From the NCBI GenBank assembly GCA_049999805.1, contig JBNGIO010006405.1:1-26543 (forward strand): a stretch of 26,543 nt of DNA, given 5' to 3'. A program made the position numbers and the translations under genes. This DNA is from Folioceros fuciformis. Its lineage: Eukaryota; Anthocerotophyta; Anthocerotopsida; Anthocerotales. Below, in pieces: positions 9,451 through 19,595 of this stretch (within the stretch, counting starts at the first letter, position 1; each line of letters begins with the position of its first letter). The notes beneath the pieces are model-generated. The model saw only the letters and a list, made by a program, of their open reading frames with translations. It made no database searches and was not told where the DNA came from.

Positions 9451-9550
9451 TTGCCTACATTATGTAAATAAGACCCCTTTGTGTTTTTTGTTTATTATTC
9501 GATGTTCTGTTCTCTTGTCTACCACTCTTTTGTTCATATGGTATCAAAGC
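9451..9550 (+). mobile_element. 3' end of an LTR plus initiator-Met tRNA primer-binding site
   Basis: Pyrimidine-rich sequence after a TATGTAAATAAG element ends TTGTTCA at 9536. After a 2-nt TA spacer comes TGGTATCAAAGC at 9539-9550, which matches the plant initiator-Met tRNA 3' complement (TGGTATCAGAGC) with one G-to-A difference. A CA end, 2-nt gap and this primer-binding site are the classic junction of a plant LTR retroelement. Caulimovirus-like endogenous sequences use the same primer and cannot be excluded from this stretch alone. The LTR's left end was not found. Confidence 0.75.
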
Positions 9551-9582
9551 TATGGTACGTATCTTGAGTACATATCTTAAAG

Positions 9583-10020
9583 ATGCCAAAGCATGGTAGA
9601 AATCGTAGTGGTTCACTCCGAGGTGGGTCCTCTAGACACAATTGTCTAGGAGGATCTTCACCAAGGAATACAACACCTATATATCTGGATACGGCGCTGG
9701 AACTCTACAAGCGAAACTACTCTAACCTTTGGCTACAAAAGTTTGTTGCCAAGCAGTCTCGCGATACATCTACAAATGGATGGATTCCGAATAGAAATCA
9801 AGAAGTTGACAAATTATATCGCGAATGTTGCTACCGGTGTGGGCAAAACCTTGACTTGTACTACACACCTCGATCTTCAACATCAACTTCATCGAATTTC
9901 CAGTCAAGACCTTTAGATGAGGCCTTTCAACCTGTTGCGAGAACCCAACCACCTATAGCAACGCAACACAGAATTCAACCCCCCTACATCGACATAGCAA
10001 GTGTCAAGGAAAAGACATAA
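9583..10020 (+). CDS. Unrecognised 145-aa reading frame just after the primer-binding site
   Basis: Starts 32 nt after the primer-binding site. It has a basic Gly/Ser/Arg start (MPKHGRNRSGSLRGG), a helix-rich middle (TALELYKRNYSNLWLQKF), two CxxC-like cysteine pairs (ECCYRCGQ) and a Ser/Pro-rich tail. After the TAA the same frame continues with helical, coiled-coil-like sequence to about 10380, broken by one more TGA at 10139-10141; both stops fit Gln or Trp codon decay. It does not resemble the usual copia Gag. It could be an atypical Gag or small ORFs of a pararetrovirus. I do not recognise the family. Confidence 0.4.
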   Translation: MPKHGRNRSGSLRGGSSRHNCLGGSSPRNTTPIYLDTALELYKRNYSNLWLQKFVAKQSRDTSTNGWIPNRNQEVDKLYRECCYRCGQNLDLYYTPRSSTSTSSNFQSRPLDEAFQPVARTQPPIATQHRIQPPYIDIASVKEKT

Positions 10021-10380
10021 GAAATTCTTACCTGCGTGGAGAGGGTCGTATCTCTAGTCTCGACAAATCAGATTTGTCTCAAGAACAGAATTCGTTATCT
10101 GGACTCCCAAGTAGAACGAGCAATTCTTGTCTGCACAGATTGACTCCAGCAAGACATCAGCAAAATTATTGATCTCCTGCAACAGATGGGTTCGAAGCTG
10201 CAGAGTTATGAACAAGATTGCTCACCTGTGGAATCCAGTGCTCATGTTTCTGAAAATTTCGCTGCCCATGAGTGGGGACATTCGAGGCACAGGAGGAATT
10301 GTCGCCCAGATCTGAAATGGTGCTTTTCTGTCCTGCACCTCCTCGCAAATTTCCTGCACAACAGAACATTGGTCAGTTAA

Positions 10381-10786
10381 TGTCGTTTCCCGTGAACTGA
10401 ACACAATAGTTTTTTAATCTAATTGAAACATCGTAATGATAAAGCACTTATTTTTAGGGTTTTGCCAATGACATTTCATGATAGCTCGAAAGGAAGGCTG
10501 AGGAGTTCAGCATGAGCAAGGCATAGCCAATAGCTGCCCCTCCTCTAGCTAACCCCCTAACGTTCCTCCCCTGCATATCTTTGCCGGTTCATCAACAACA
10601 TGCGTGCAAACTGTGGATATAGCATACCTACTTGTACAGTGAGGATCATAGTTCATTACAATCACACCAGGTGTTCACCATATGTTCACTCCATTCCTAC
10701 AGGCATAGTTGAACACATTAACAGATAGCTTTCAATAGCTTAATCTTAACCAAGTTGTTCAAACAACTCATTCATCATCTATTCAA
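10381..10786. other. Leader-like non-coding stretch
   Basis: AT-rich sequence without an open frame or recognisable motif, lying between the unknown reading frame and the copia gag start. No second primer-binding site was seen. Confidence 0.4.
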
Positions 10787-10965
10787 ATGGCAGCAATTGT
10801 AAGCACTCCATTCTTTCCCTCAGAACTTAAAGAAAAGGATAGGTTTAAGGGACAGCGATACTCGATTTGGAGAGTTCGCATCAACAGCATGTTGGTTGCA
10901 CATGGTGTCTGGCCTATAGTGGAAGGCACCTCTAAGAGACTAGACCCCAATGGTCCCAGACCTGG
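10787..10965 (+). mobile_element. Copia gag, N-terminal fragment
   Basis: Reads MAAIVSTPFFPSELKEKDRF, then GQRYSIWRVRINSMLVAHGV and WPIVEGT, the start of a UBN2-type copia Gag (F/Y-x-W-x-x-R-I-x-x-x-L with a following W-x-I-V-E-G). Homology ends after RLDPNGP and an unrelated segment follows, so Gag is cut after about 58 residues. It is in the right place and orientation to belong to copia copy A, whose integrase resumes after the N gap, but the link cannot be proved across the gap. Confidence 0.8.
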
Positions 10966-11706
10966 GAAAGTTTAGGTCCGGTACCGGGCCATAGGATTGG
11001 GAAAGTTTGAGTCTAGGTCTGGTGATCAGTTTAATATTAATTAAAGCTATACAATATTAAATGATTAATAAAATAATAAAATGATAAAATAATGTCTGAA
11101 CATAGGAACGGGAATATGTGGGGTATGTCAGTGTCAGGGGTCAGGGTCTGACGTCAGGCTGGCTGATTGCCTGGCTGACTTGAACGGTCATGGAGGCCGT
11201 GCCCTAGCTAGGGCGGGGGTTGCGGCCGCCCCCATCCCCCTCCCCCTTTCTCCCTTTCTCCCCTCCTCCTCCATTCCCTTCTTGTCCCGCTTCCTCTTCT
11301 TCCCCTTCCCTCTTCATCTCTTTGTCCTGTTTCTTCTTTTGGATCCACATTGCACGTAGACCGGGTGATGGGACTGAGGGCAGGCACAGAAGGAGCATGA
11401 GGCGAGCTGGAAGATTCGGCTGATGCAGGGCCAGGCCTGCCTCCGTCTTCTCCCTGATTTCTTTTCCCGTTTCCCTCCTACCCTGTCTCGATTTCCTCCC
11501 CAATCTACAGCCCCGCTGCGCTGCTAGATCTGCCTTGCTCCCGCTGCTGTCTCGCTGCCGGTGCTGCCATTTCCTCCCCCCTTTCCCCCTCTCCTGCCCA
11601 TTTCTCCAGCTCGCGCTACCACCAATCCAGCCAGGCCGCCATCGGCTGGTCTAGCCCCTTCCCCTCCCCTCCTCCTCGCCTCGCAACCAGCCATTCTATC
11701 TCCCCA
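10966..11706. other. Insertion or low-complexity C/T-rich stretch before the assembly gap
   Basis: Starts with repeated GGGAAAGTTT(A/G)(A/G)GTC(C/T)(G/A)GG-like blocks (10966-11030), then AT-rich sequence, then a strongly pyrimidine-rich tract (11210-11700) of C/T runs on the plus strand. The open frames here are compositional artefacts. It interrupts copia sequence and may be a non-autonomous element. Confidence 0.5.
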
Positions 11707-12106
11707 NNNNNNNNNNNNNNNNNNNNNNNNNNNNNNNNNNNNNNNNNNNNNNNNNNNNNNNNNNNNNNNNNNNNNNNNNNNNNNNNNNNNNNNNNNNNNN
11801 NNNNNNNNNNNNNNNNNNNNNNNNNNNNNNNNNNNNNNNNNNNNNNNNNNNNNNNNNNNNNNNNNNNNNNNNNNNNNNNNNNNNNNNNNNNNNNNNNNNN
11901 NNNNNNNNNNNNNNNNNNNNNNNNNNNNNNNNNNNNNNNNNNNNNNNNNNNNNNNNNNNNNNNNNNNNNNNNNNNNNNNNNNNNNNNNNNNNNNNNNNNN
12001 NNNNNNNNNNNNNNNNNNNNNNNNNNNNNNNNNNNNNNNNNNNNNNNNNNNNNNNNNNNNNNNNNNNNNNNNNNNNNNNNNNNNNNNNNNNNNNNNNNNN
12101 NNNNNN
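11707..12106. other. Assembly gap of 400 N
   Basis: Exactly 400 undetermined bases. Homologous copia sequence on the right begins directly at the gap edge. The true length and content are unknown. The copia zinc knuckle and protease expected between Gag and integrase would fall here. Confidence 1.
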
Positions 12107-14860
12107 AAGCCAAGTCACTTAGCTCTAGGCGGGAAGCTATCTTGTGGCATGCTCGATTAGGGCACGTCAATCGTTCTAAGCTGATAGACATGTCTGTGAT
12201 AGAATGTCATCGTGAACCACTTCCAAAGTGTTTTAAGCATTTGCCTGTGTGTGAGTCTTGCATTCTAGCAAAACAGAAAGAATCCCGGTTTCCTAATGCA
12301 CCTGCACACAGGGCGACGCAAGTGCTTGGTTTAGCACACGCTGACATATCAGCGAAAATCCAGGAACCCTCATTGGGAGGTTCTTAATACTTCTTTACAC
12401 TGACAGATGACTACAGTAGATATACCTAGACATTCCCCATGCAGTTGAAGAGCGACACTTTTTCCTGCTTCAAAGATTGGCTGGCCACTATGCAAAGACA
12501 ATCTAGTATGCTGCTGAAAGTGCTCAGGACAGATAACGGGACAGAATTTGTGAACCAGTCTTTTGATGATCTACTGCGAGAGCATGGGATTCTTTGCCAG
12601 CTCATTGTTCCTTACACACCACAGCAAAATGGCATGTCAAAACGTAAGAATCAAACTTTGCTGGCAATGACTCGAAGCATGCTCATTTGGGCTGGATTAC
12701 CTTAGGGTTACTAGCCAGATGGTATTGTCACCGCGATGTACATCTTGAACAGGGTGTTGACTAGCTCTGTCCCACACAAGACACCTTATGAGGTGTTTTG
12801 GTCCCATAAGCCCAGCTTACTGTATTTGAAGGTTTTCGGATCTCGAGCCTATGCATATATCCTTGCTGATAAAAGAAGAAAGCTTGATCCACGTTCATAG
12901 GAGCTACTCTTCGTTGGGTACAGTGAAACTGCAAAAGCATATAAGTTGGCTAACACAGAAACTGGATCAATTATACTTGCCAGAAGTATTAAGTTTATTG
13001 AGCCAACTATTCCATCTCTGGATGCTAATAGCGAAGGCAACAACAGTTTTCATCATACCTCCCTAAATGCTGATTCAACAAAACTAGATTTAGATATCAA
13101 TAATTGCCCCTTGGATGACATGGAACAAGTTGTCCCCTTGCCGACTATGAACCCACAGGCTCAAGTTCTACCTGCAAGCCTCGTTCTAGGACCGGTTAAT
13201 CCTGGTTCTCCTATTCCACCCTTACCAGATGTAGAGGGGGTACTCCCAGGTGACCCAGAGGCAGAGGAGGACCTCGACATGGTTGCAACTACAGATGCTG
13301 CTAACCCTGATGATTAGGAGGAACTTGATATTGAAGATAATCTTGCTACCAACCCTGAACCTGAGCCAGATCAGGGACTTAGGCATTCAAATCCATCAAT
13401 TTTTGAACTCACCTTGTTCCAGGTCTTGCTGCCAATACAGTTTTGTCGGATGAGCCCACTAGTTTGTCTTAAGTGTTCACTAGTCCTAAACATGTACAAT
13501 GGAAGGCCGTAGTGGAAGATGAATACCAGTCTCTTGTAAAGAACAAGACCTGGGTGCTTGCGGATCTCCCACCAGGACGTAAGGCCATATCCTGCATTAA
13601 GTTGGGTATTTATGTTAAAACTTAATGCTAAAGGAGAAGTGGCCAGGTTCAAAGCAAGACTTGTGGCTACAGGCTTCACTCAGGTTGAAGGGCTTGACTA
13701 TCAGGAAACCTTCTCATTTGTTGTGAGTAGCCAATCCATCAGACTCATTCTAGCCTATGCCACAGAGTTCGACCTTGACCTCCAGCTAATGGATGTATGT
13801 ACGGCATTCCTGTATGGAGCACTCGATGAGGAGCTGTATATGCTCCAACTAGAGGCGTATGAGGACCCTGCACACCCAAACAAGATATTAAAACTTCTGA
13901 AGTGTTTATATGGTCTAAAGTAGAGTGGAAGGGTGTGGTACATCACCATGCATTTATATCTCCTCAGTATTAACTTCGTTCATAATACAACTAACACAAA
14001 TGTCTATAAGCTTACCCAAGGATCCTCCATTGTTCTCCTGACCTTGTATGTGGATGACGTAATCCTCGCCACCAATGACCAAGCATTGTTGTTAGAAGTT
14101 AAGCAAAAGCTTCACAAAAAGTTCGACATGAAAGATATTGGAGAGCTAAACTTCTGTCTAGGTATACAACTGTTATGTGTTAGGGATGCAAGCCTTATGT
14201 ATATACATAAGTATAAATACATAAATGAGACTCTCCAGAAATTCAACCTTGATCAAGCTAGGCCAGCAACCACCCCTTATGCAACAGGTACTAAGTTGAC
14301 ACGCTTACAATGTCCACAGACAGCAGACGAAATCAACGACATGGCATATGTACCTTACAGGCATGCCGTTGGCAGCCTTCTCTTCGTTGCAAATTGGACC
14401 AGGCTGGACATTCAGTATGCAGATAGCACCGCCTCATAGTTCCTTGAAAACCCTGCGAGAGTACATTGTACAACTGTTAAGAGAATTTTCCATTACCTCA
14501 AAGGCACACGCACATATGGCCTTATGTATAAGAGCAGCGGTGCCTCACATCTGACCTTGACTAGCTTTACAGATGCTGATTGGGGCTCCGACTCTGACTC
14601 AAGAAGAAGTCTATTGACCTATTGTTTTCTCCTAGGCTCAACTGCTATCAACTGGAGGAGTAAAAAACAGCCCTCCATAGCTCGAAGCTCTACGGAGGCC
14701 GAGTATAAGTCTATGACAGAAGCGTCCAAGGAAGCTGAGTGGGAACGTGGTTTCCTTGCTTCTCTTGGACAGGCTCAGCAATAACCTACTCTAATCCTCT
14801 GCAATAACACAACAGCTCTTGAATTAGTTGCTGAGCCTACTTTTCATGCTAGGACAAAAC
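12107..14860 (+). mobile_element. Ty1/copia pol remnant, copy A (integrase, RT, RNase H)
   Basis: Domain order is copia: GAG-pre-integrase zinc finger (LWHARLGHVNRSKL...CESCILAKQ, 12142-12280), integrase core (TDDYSRY, RTDNGTEF, TPQQNG), linker, reverse transcriptase (MDVCTAFL near 13790; LYVDDVIL near 14050, so the YVDD core is intact), and RNase H (DADWGSD, RSSTEAEY). The integrase catalytic Glu of the consensus NGxxERKN is Lys (SKRKN, codon 12640-12642). Stops interrupt a single frame at 12385, 12427, 12703, 12712, 12898, 13315, 13921, 14437 and 14782, and two frameshifts lie between about 13400 and 13620. The sequence ends in FHARTK, where gypsy sequence takes over at about 14861. Non-functional. 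Confidence 0.95.
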
Positions 14861-16769
14861 AAAGTCCCTCTTGCGGTGCCTCCGTGATCCTCACTCCGGA
14901 TCTAGGCAGCACAGGCCTAGGGATGCCTGAAGACCTTGGATCCCCAGCCCTGTGCCCTGGATGCTTGCACACCTGACAAAACGGCACAAATCCAAGTTGC
15001 TGACATGGCTCTGTGCACTCATTAGCATAGTGTCCTGGCAAGCCACAATTAAAACAACAACCTGCTGCCACCACTTGTGGACGCTGGGACGGATCTGGCC
15101 TCCAAGGTCCTGGAGATACCGGATGAGGACCATACCTCATTCCATGAGGTCCTGGTGGTTGGGAAGATGGCCAAATGGACTGTGGTGGTCGAGGAGCAGT
15201 CACAGCCTGTACCTGATAGGAGTCATCCACGTACCAATAGTCTCCTAGTAGGTAGGCATCCACTTGGTTGAGGGGAACCCTAGTGCACTCTTGGTGAGTG
15301 TGTCCTGATTGGTGACAAATAGAACAGCACACCAGCTGCCTACCCGGTGAAGGTGACCTCCTTGGTGCTTGGTTGCGTACAGCCTTCACCTCCAGCTCGG
15401 CTAGCCTCCTCGTCAATGCCTCAACCTGACTGGTCAGTCCTCCACCACTTGAGGACGTTTCGCCCCTCTCCATCCTATAGGATCCTGTGCCTCTCTTGTC
15501 CTTCTCAGCTCAACGATCCTCATCCTCCTCATGCCTCTTGCGTGCTTTCTCCAGATCCTTCCTCATCCTCTTCTCATAAGCCCTATCGGACTCCTCATCG
15601 GTGTAAGGATCCAACACAAGGCTGTCATAATCCGGATCAGAGTGAGACGGTGACCTCAACCTTGAAGAGGAAGATGGGCTGTGATGCCTTGACCTCCTAT
15701 GATGCCCATACTTCCGGTTCTGCTTCCTCTTCTCTTTGCTCAACTCCGACAGCTCAAAATCTTCAGCAGCCTTCAAAGCCTCCTGCAAAGTGGTCACACC
15801 TCTCATGCAGTAGGTTGCCATCCGATCGGGCAGTCCTCCAGCAAACCAATCCAAAGCTTGAGCATCCGTGTACCCTAGAGTACTCGGACCTCCTGGAACA
15901 ACTGGCCTGCCACGTGGGATCCTGTCCACATAGCTATAGAACCTCTCAATGTAGTCATAGAGATCCTCCTTCCTTCCTCGCTTCAAAGTCCTCAACCTCG
16001 CGTAGGTGTGATGGCCATGGCTAAGACCTCGAAACCTGGTCAAGAAATCGTCCTTCAGGCTGTCCCAATCCACTGGTGGTCTCACTCCATACATCCGGCT
16101 GTACAACTACTGAGCTTGTCCTCTCAGCAAACCTGGAAAGATCCTCAAACGATCAGCTATAGTGTCCTCCATGTTGGCACGAGACACATGCTCGAACGCC
16201 CTTAGGAAGGATTCAGCATCCTCCCCTCTTCTCTTGTCTCCAAACTTCACGTATTGCTGACGACTGTGAATAGGGGCAGCCATCCTTGCAGCAACTCCTC
16301 CACCCACTTGGCTGATACTTGACGTAGGAAGTATAGCCCCTACTGAAACCACTACGGGGGCTGACAATGGAACAATGGCTGGCAAGGGGTGTGGCTGACC
16401 ACCAACAAGTGACTGCAAGCTATCCAGCAATGATACCACAACTGAAGTATCACCTAGAGTTGATTGCAAAACACTCAACTATAACACAGACTCCCTCTCA
16501 ACACGACCCACTGGTTGGCTGTAAGACTCCTTCCTACAACCAGATGTAATACCAACCTCCTGGATGTCACACTCTCCGGCAATCGACCCTTCAGATTCGT
16601 GCTCTCCACTTGACCAAGGCAGCTCCTCCTCCACAAGGGTGCTAGCCTTAGGGGTCAAGCTACTCTCCCCTCTCAACAAATTCCTCCTTGTTGCACGTAG
16701 ATCCCTAGGTGAAGGGGTTACAGCTGCTCTCCCTCTACCAGTTCTACGATCACCTCTTCCACCAGACAT
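14861..16769 (-). mobile_element. Ty3/gypsy gag remnant in one continuous frame
   Basis: From MSGGRGDRRTGRGRAAV (16769) a single minus-strand frame runs for about 635 codons without a frameshift. It covers a retrotransposon Gag domain (QYVKFGDKRRGEDAESFLRA ... WDSLKDDFLTRFRG ... LDWFAGGLPDRM), an Arg/Ser-rich and acidic stretch, and zinc knuckles CSICHQSGHTHQEC and CFNCGLPGHYANEC. A third knuckle (CQVCKHPGHRAGD) has lost its last Cys. Only three stops break it: TAG at 16481-16479, TAG at 16109-16107 and TGA at 15512-15510. Downstream protease, RT and integrase are missing because the sequence joins copia copy A at about 14860. Confidence 0.9.
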
Positions 16770-16823
16770 CTATAGGACAACTTAGACTCTCCATCCGATC
16801 AACAAAAGAAACTCCCAAGCCGC

Positions 16824-16841
16824 TCCCCAGCAATGGCGCCA
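16824..16841 (-). other. Primer-binding site, tRNA-Asp type
   Basis: Read on the minus strand it is TGGCGCCATTGCTGGGGA, the complement of a plant tRNA-Asp 3' end (TGGCGCCGTTGCCGGGG) with two transition differences. It lies 4 nt inside the LTR end at 16846 and just upstream of the gag start, as expected for a Ty3/gypsy element of the Athila/Tat side. Confidence 0.85.
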
Positions 16842-16845
16842 AAAA

Positions 16846-17528
16846 TGTGGAGGCAAAACCCCGGGCACTGATTGCCGGCGGGTTCCACCTTTAGTGACCA
16901 CACTTATCCCACTGTCGTTGAGACATTGGGTTCCGTTCCCACGAAGGCGCGATGGGGTTCCTTGCTGTTGTGCATGGAGGGTCGGACTCAATCGACTCGA
17001 TGATGGATTTGAGGGCTCCCCTCCAGCTCCAATCAGGCGTAGGACAGGCCTCGCTGTCCAACAGTTAGCTGCACCTCTCTTGGTGCCCACAAACTCACTC
17101 CAGTCACTACAACGACCCTAACCTCTCAGATCCGCGACTTCCCTCACTCACTTCACTCGCTCTCTCACTCCAGCACCAACACCAGCAACTAACAACTACA
17201 CCACTAGTGGACCTTCTACACTTCCCTATTGACTCCTCCTACCCGGCAAGAGTCACTAGACTAACCCCAAAACCCAAAACCCAAAACCCTAACCCCAAAG
17301 AAAAGAAAGAAGGGAACACACTCCCCTCTTGGATATCTCCTCCCCACAACCTTACCAGACGGCATGAAACATGGCCGGCCTATAGCACTTGTCCAAACAG
17401 GGAACAAGAGTGAACAGGTCGAGAGAAAGACACATCCTTTACAATCAAGAGCTAGGGGCAAGCCCCTTCACCCTGGTCATTACACCTTGTGATCCTACCA
17501 GACACCGTACACATTGGTTCCTTTTCCA
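16846..17528 (-). mobile_element. Gypsy LTR, copy 1 (5' LTR of the gag remnant)
   Basis: On the plus strand it begins TGTGGAGGCAAAACCCCGGG and can be ended at TTTTCCA (17528), giving TG...CA termini and 683 bp. The left boundary is fixed by the adjacent primer-binding site; the right one by the start of copia copy B at about 17529. It shares roughly its first 300 bp with the copy at 18508. A CCCTAA-like run (17264-17296: AAAACCCAAAACCC...CCCTAACCCC) lies inside and is probably not telomeric. The matching second LTR of this insertion is absent. Confidence 0.8.
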
Positions 17529-18507
17529 GGAGGAGCAGAGTCGTTCATTCTCTGCTGGTGTTCCTAAGAGCAAAGTTGAGAAGGTATTAGCTACGAATTT
17601 TCATGCTTCTAAGCGACATAACAAATGCATAGGAGGAGGACACAATACCTTTAAGCGGCAGAAGGGAGAATCCTCAAATGCTAAGCGGCCAGGTTCTTGC
17701 AACTGGTGCGGGATCCCAGGTCACTGGGCAAGAGAATGCCGCAAGAAGAAAGCAGGTGAGCCCTAGAAGCAACAAAAACCTACTACAAATGTAGCAGTCA
17801 AGGACAAGACAAGTGACTCCAAGGCATCTGTGAGGATCCTTACCATCTACTTGTCAAGCTCCCTGCAAGATGAAGGCTGTTGGTACATGGATTCCGGCGC
17901 CACGACTCACATTTGTAGAGACAAGGAGTTTTCACTTCCTTTGACCTTGTTCATGTCCATGACAAGGTGCTTCTTGGTGATGAGCAGTCAAAGACAAGTC
18001 TACAGATAGAAGGTCGAGGCACATGTGTGTTCATGCTGCATGATCACACATCCCTTGTGTTAGAAGATGTTGTCTTCGTCCCAAGCATGGCCAAAAACCT
18101 ATGTCTCTGAGTCAGGTCATGCATTTACGTACCTTCCACATGCTTGCAGACTTTAACACTTGTTGTTTCTACAGAAAGCAGTCCCCTAACATATGCATCT
18201 TCAAAGGCATTTTGGAGAATGACTTGTACAACTTAGACATTACCTATCAGAAACAGTCCGTCAAACATGTTGCCCATTCAACATAAGCCAAGTCACTTAG
18301 CTCTAGGCAGGAAGCTATCTTGTGGCATGCTCGATTAGGGCACGTCAATCGTTCTAAGCTGATGGACATGTCTATGACAGAATGTCATCGTGAACCACTT
18401 CCAAAGTGTTTTAAGCATTTGCCTGTGTGTGAGTCCTGCATTCTAGCAAAACAGAAAGAATCCTCGTTTCCTAATGCACCTGCACACAAGGCGACGCAAG
18501 TACTTGG
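17529..18507 (+). mobile_element. Ty1/copia remnant, copy B (gag C-terminus, protease, start of integrase)
   Basis: Contains the Gag zinc knuckle CNWCGIPGHWARECRKK (about 17698-17748), the aspartic protease motif WYMDSGATTHIC (about 17880-17915) and the GAG-pre-integrase finger WHARLGHVNRSKL (18320 on). Stops occur at 17764 and 18284, with a frameshift near 17930 and another near 18100. Its last 220 bp (18287-18507) match copia copy A from 12107 with only about nine differences, nearly all transitions, so A and B are the same family. It is cut at 18508 by a gypsy LTR. Confidence 0.93.
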
Positions 18508-18990
18508 TGTGGTGGCCAAACCCCGGGCACTTTTTGCCAACTGGTTCAACCTTTAGCGGCCACATTTATCCCACTATCGTTGAGACATTGGGTTTCGTTC
18601 CCACGAAGGAGTGATGGAGTTCCTAGCTGCTTTGGATGGAGGCTCGGGCTCAACCGACTCAATGACGAATTCGAGGGCTCCTCTCCAGCTCCGATCAGGC
18701 GTGAGACAGTGCTCGCTGTCCAGAAGTCAACTGCACCTCTCTCGGTACCCACAAACTCACTCCTGTCACTACAACGACCCTAACTTCTTAAATCTGTGAC
18801 TTCCGTCACTTCACTTCACTTCACAGTGCACTGCACTCAACTCAACTCAACTCACTCTCTCTCTCTAGCACTCACTCACTCACTCTCTCTCTCTCTAGCA
18901 CTCACTCGCTCACTCTCTCTCTCTAGCACTCACTTGCTCACTCTCTCTCTCTAGCACCAGCACCAACAACAACCAGCAAACAACACAGGA
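18508..18990 (-). mobile_element. Gypsy LTR, copy 2, inserted in copia copy B
   Basis: Begins TGTGGTGGCCAAACCCCGGG exactly where copia copy B stops. It follows LTR copy 1 through the blocks CCACTATCGTTGAGACATTG, CTCCAGCTCC and CACTACAACGACCCTAAC. Microsatellite expansion follows (18800-18965), and alignment with copy 1 fades after CACCAACAACAACCAGC. The right end could not be fixed; no clear CA end plus target-site duplication was found, so solo LTR versus truncated element is undecided. Confidence 0.75.
18820..18965. repeat. CT microsatellite and 30-35-bp minisatellite in the LTR
   Basis: After ACTTCACTTCACTTCA and CTCAACTCAACTCAACTCA come four units of the form GCACTCACTyGCTCACTCTC plus a CT run ending in CTAG, at about 18855-18960. 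LTR copy 1 has only a single short version (TCACTCGCTCTCTCACTCCAG), so the array expanded in this copy. Confidence 0.85.
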
Positions 18991-19124
18991 TTTGCTGTTT
19001 GCAGGTGATTTGCTCACACAATCACGTCAACCTCGTCTTCTCACACACTTTGTCTCCATCCACCCGCTCTCGACACTCTATCACTTCACACAAACTCCTC
19101 ACCAGCAGATTTGAAATGCAGCCG

Positions 19125-19395
19125 AAGAATCAGAGAATAAGGGAAGGAGGCAATCCTCTTCCACTCCGCACACTGGCAGATTCGTTCCCTCACCTTGGCT
19201 ACGGACCACAGGCAGTCGTTCAGGGAATAAGGGAAGGAGAGTCTCCCCTTCCACTCCGCGCGGTTGGCGGATTCGTTCCCCACACTTCCCACTGCGGAGC
19301 ACAACGAACAATTCGGGGAATAAGGGAAGGTGATCATCTACTCAGCAGGAGATCTGCTGATTCGTCTCCCGCACCACCCGTTGTGGAGCAAAAAC
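19125..19395. repeat. Three-copy tandem repeat, period 90-93 bp
   Basis: Each unit starts GAATAAGGGAAGG (19135, 19225, 19318) and most continue TTCCACTCCGCG then GATTCGTTCCC then a GGAGCA or ACCACAGG block. The first two units are closest; the third is diverged. It stays open in one plus-strand frame (18999-19511), but the peptide has no recognisable domain and the openness follows from a unit length that is a multiple of three. Confidence 0.75.
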
Positions 19396-19595
19396 TCTTG
19401 GCTTCTCCTCAGGAGCATCGTGCATGCACTGCTCACCCTAACCTCTCGTATCCAGTCATGGACAATGCAGGAACTTTGCCTGGAATGAGTCACCGATGGT
19501 TTGCTGATTAGTGAGGCACCAACAGGCCTCTTTGTACACACACCAAGCAAGACCTTGGTTCAGGTGTGAATATTATGACGGAGGACACGGCCAGA
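19396..19595. other. Nothing recognised
   Basis: About 200 bp between the tandem repeats and the first gypsy protease homology. No motif or RNA gene seen. Confidence 0.4.

Noticed and set aside
11204-11503. 99-codon minus-strand frame rich in Gly, Glu, Lys and Arg
   Set aside because: It is a direct translation of a purine-rich tract with no domain.
11561-12191. Open frames of 140-199 codons across the N run
   Set aside because: They are open only because the 400 Ns cannot contain stops.
17264-17296. Telomere-like CCCAAAACCC/CCCTAACCCC run
   Set aside because: Short, irregular and inside an LTR; not an interstitial telomere array of TTTAGGG units.
18820-19395. CRISPR-like repeated array
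   Set aside because: Repeats are contiguous minisatellites without unique spacers, and the DNA is plant nuclear.
19554-19558. CTTGG matching the five bases before LTR copy 2 (18503-18507), as a possible target-site duplication
   Set aside because: The sequence before it does not end in CA, and the sequence after it does not resume copia homology; a five-base match is expected by chance.
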